Below, one piece after another: positions 62,272 to 64,000 of a stretch of 64,000 bases of DNA. Where the stretch lies: assembly GCA_014706385.1 (NCBI GenBank), contig JACGZH010000004.1:496001-560000 (forward strand). Direction: 5' to 3'. Source of the stretch: Phaffia rhodozyma. Lineage: Eukaryota > Basidiomycota > Tremellomycetes > Cystofilobasidiales > Mrakiaceae. Each line of letters begins with the position of its first letter. Position 1 is the first letter of the stretch. The notes under the pieces were generated by a model, which saw only the letters and a program-made list of their open reading frames with translations, was not told the DNA's origin and made no database searches. Position numbers and translations under genes: made by a program.

Positions 62272-63501
62272 TTATCGAGTAGCCCACCAGTCTCTTCGAA
62301 GGGCTCGGAAAGAGACAAAGTAGGGGATGATGGCGAAGAGCATGACTCCGAACGCGACCCAGGTCAAGATGATTCCGTTTCCGAAAACGACTCGGATACC
62401 AAGGTTCGTACCCGATCCAGAGCCGACGGTGACACCGTTGACAGTTTTGATTTTCGCCCAAAGAGCAGTCCAGATGGCGGCACCAACGGCCAAGGCGAGA
62501 GCAGAGATCGTACTGAGGAGTGCGGCGAAAGCCTGGAACCACTGTTGAGGGACGACACCGAACAGGAACGTCAAGAAAGCAAGGCAGGATCCAATCTGTT
62601 CATACGACCGATATCAAAAAAATAAACAAAGAAAAAAAAGCCGTCAGTAATGTAAGACTTTTCTGATGATCGATATGAACCCGGACCGTACAAAGATGAT
62701 ATAGAAGGCGGCGATAGAATATCGACCGGTGTAACCACCATCTGTGAAAGTAGAGGAAGGCACGGCAGAGGAGACACTAAAAGGCGCAAATACAAGAGGT
62801 AGATGGTCATCAGCGTCTGTGAGTGTCAAAGAGAAAACACGGACGATAGAGGAGGCGAAAGAAGCGAACGACCACTTACGCGCTCTGAAGAGAGGAGGGA
62901 ACGTCACTCAGGATAGCCTCGAAGGGCTTGAACCTCAATCCAAAGTGGGAGCTGTTTGCGGTTCCGAACGTGCCATCGGTATAACCAGCCGAATTCAACA
63001 AACCCCATCGGTAGCTCTGCCTAAGCCCGCCCTCGGATCCAAGTTGTCCGAGGCTGGTGGTGTTGGCGTAAAGACCACTGACCGAGGTCGAGGGGGAGGC
63101 GGCGGAGATACCGGTACCGAGGCCGTTCACGTCGATTTTGATCATGCTGAGCACTCGGGGAATGGCAGACGTGTTGATCTGACCGATGTGGGCAAATACC
63201 ATGATACTGTTCAGAAAGAAATGTGGAGGATATGTAGTGTGACGTCAGACGAAAGATTCGATAAGGGTTTTCATAGAGAGGCAACAAGCCTAGAGGGCAG
63301 GACAAACATGGACGCGGCCAATCTACGAAGAGAAGTTCAAGAGAAACGTTGAGCAAAGATGAACGCTGTTCGCACGGTGTCTTTCCGTTTGGAACGCAAG
63401 CAAGAAGATAAAGCAGGGAGAAAGACTAACGAGAAGAAAGAACCAGCGGATATGCAAACTGTTCGTCGATGGAAATGAATATATGTCAAAACCGACCGCA
63501 T
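62272..63501 (-). CDS. SUR7/PalI-family four-TM membrane protein
   Basis: Six exons (63501-63497, 63425-63396, 63322-63308, 63206-62880, 62776-62692, 62595-62272) give 261 residues in phase. Exons 1-3 add only 5, 30 and 15 bases and build the first membrane segment MRLSPCFIFLLALAASIIMV. A large external loop follows (FAHIGQINTSAIPRVLSMIK, LRQSYRWGLLNSAGY, FGLRFKPFEAILSDVPSSL). TM2 is IAAFYIIFIGSCLAFLTFLF, TM3 lies in LLSTISALALAVGAAIWTAL, and TM4 is IILTWVAFGVMLFAIIPYFV. The tail is short (RALRRDWWATR). SUR7 proteins mark cortical eisosome patches; PalI relatives sense ambient pH. Which role applies here cannot be told. The first three exons are my reconstruction and rest on phase and the resulting TM helix. 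Confidence 0.85.
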
Positions 63502-64000
63502 GAGGCATGGTTAGCCTTTTATTTGATCACGACGACAAGTCGAAGCGACATGGTTGAAGTCCATCCTGATGACACCTATCAACACTTTCTCCTTTAGCGC
63601 TCCAAAGGTAAAGATTGATCGAGAGCAAGAAACCTGTTGCCCTCAACTGTCGGGACTGAAACAAGGATGGAAAGGTAAACACTGACCAGCACCTCTCATG
63701 TTGATGTAATTAATAAAAGTAAAATTAAGAGGAGCGAGAATATAAGGATTAGCGTGTGAAGAAGAAAAGGTCCGATCGGAGAGAAGGAAAAAGGGATAAC
63801 GGTGTTGACGAGGTTAACGAAGGACGGCTGGGATAGAGTGAGCTTAAGGAAGAAAAAGAGAGGAAAAAGAAGGTGAGAGAGGAGAGAGAGCAACAAGGCT
63901 TTAAGGTTGTCTTGGCTTCGGGTTGGCTGGCTTACGTAAGGATGTTTCACAAGAAAATTGAATCATGATGTCATCGACCAGATGGTCATATTAAACGTTG
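63502..64000. other. Upstream region of the SUR7-type gene
   Basis: The last 500 bases hold its promoter and 5' leader. Open frames here are hydrophobic and low in complexity, with no recognisable domain. Nothing else seen. Confidence 0.45.

Noticed and set aside
1..64000. CRISPR arrays, rRNA, prophage or bacterial-type operons
   Set aside because: No regularly spaced repeats, no rRNA sequence, and all recognised genes are spliced nuclear fungal genes.

Overview
The window is nuclear chromosomal DNA of a fungus, almost certainly a basidiomycete yeast. Genes are dense and cut by many short introns (about 45-200 nt, GT...AG). Highly expressed genes strongly prefer CGA for arginine, and the gene set (ATG7, RPD3, KRE6-type GH16, a multi-domain hybrid histidine kinase, a Zn2Cys6 factor) is fungal. 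Codon use and intron style would fit a Phaffia/Xanthophyllomyces-like (Cystofilobasidiales) yeast; that placement is inference. Most genes had to be rebuilt by splicing, and exon phases were checked by hand for most of them.

Layout. 1-3.3 kb: 3' part of a Ser-rich hypothetical protein (+). 3.6-6.7 kb: ATG7 (+). 7.3-11.9 kb: Ser-rich, coiled-coil hypothetical protein (-). 13.7-24.3 kb: a translation block with RPS29/uS14 (+), RPS11/uS17 (+), RPS16/uS9 (-), the SSU-processome protein UTP7 (-) and RPL3/uL3 (+). 25.0-34.4 kb: a very large double-hybrid histidine kinase (-). 34.9-39.7 kb: a Zn(II)2Cys6 transcription factor (-). 40.2-44.4 kb: a KRE6/SKN1-family GH16 protein of beta-1,6-glucan synthesis (-). 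45.7-46.9 kb: a protein with two DUF3072-like repeats (+). 47.8-49.4 kb: S-adenosylmethionine synthetase (-). 50.0-50.9 kb: a solo LTR with an exact target-site duplication and unusually rich internal inverted repeats. 51.5-52.8 kb: COX6 (-). 53.2-57.2 kb: histone deacetylase RPD3 with a long C-terminal tail (-). 58.1-61.7 kb: a RINT1/TIP20-family tethering protein (+). 62.3-63.5 kb: a SUR7/PalI four-TM protein (-).

The genes are mostly housekeeping (translation, methyl-donor synthesis, respiration, autophagy, secretion, cell wall, chromatin) with one signalling and one transcription-factor gene; there is no operon-like logic beyond the translation cluster. The features most worth a second look are the solo LTR and its hairpin array, the double-hybrid kinase, the duplicated DUF3072 unit whose two copies carry introns at the same site, and the extreme 5' micro-exons, including a start codon split by an intron in RPS29. 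I found no rRNA, no convincing tRNA, no CRISPR array and no gene cluster that looks recently transferred.
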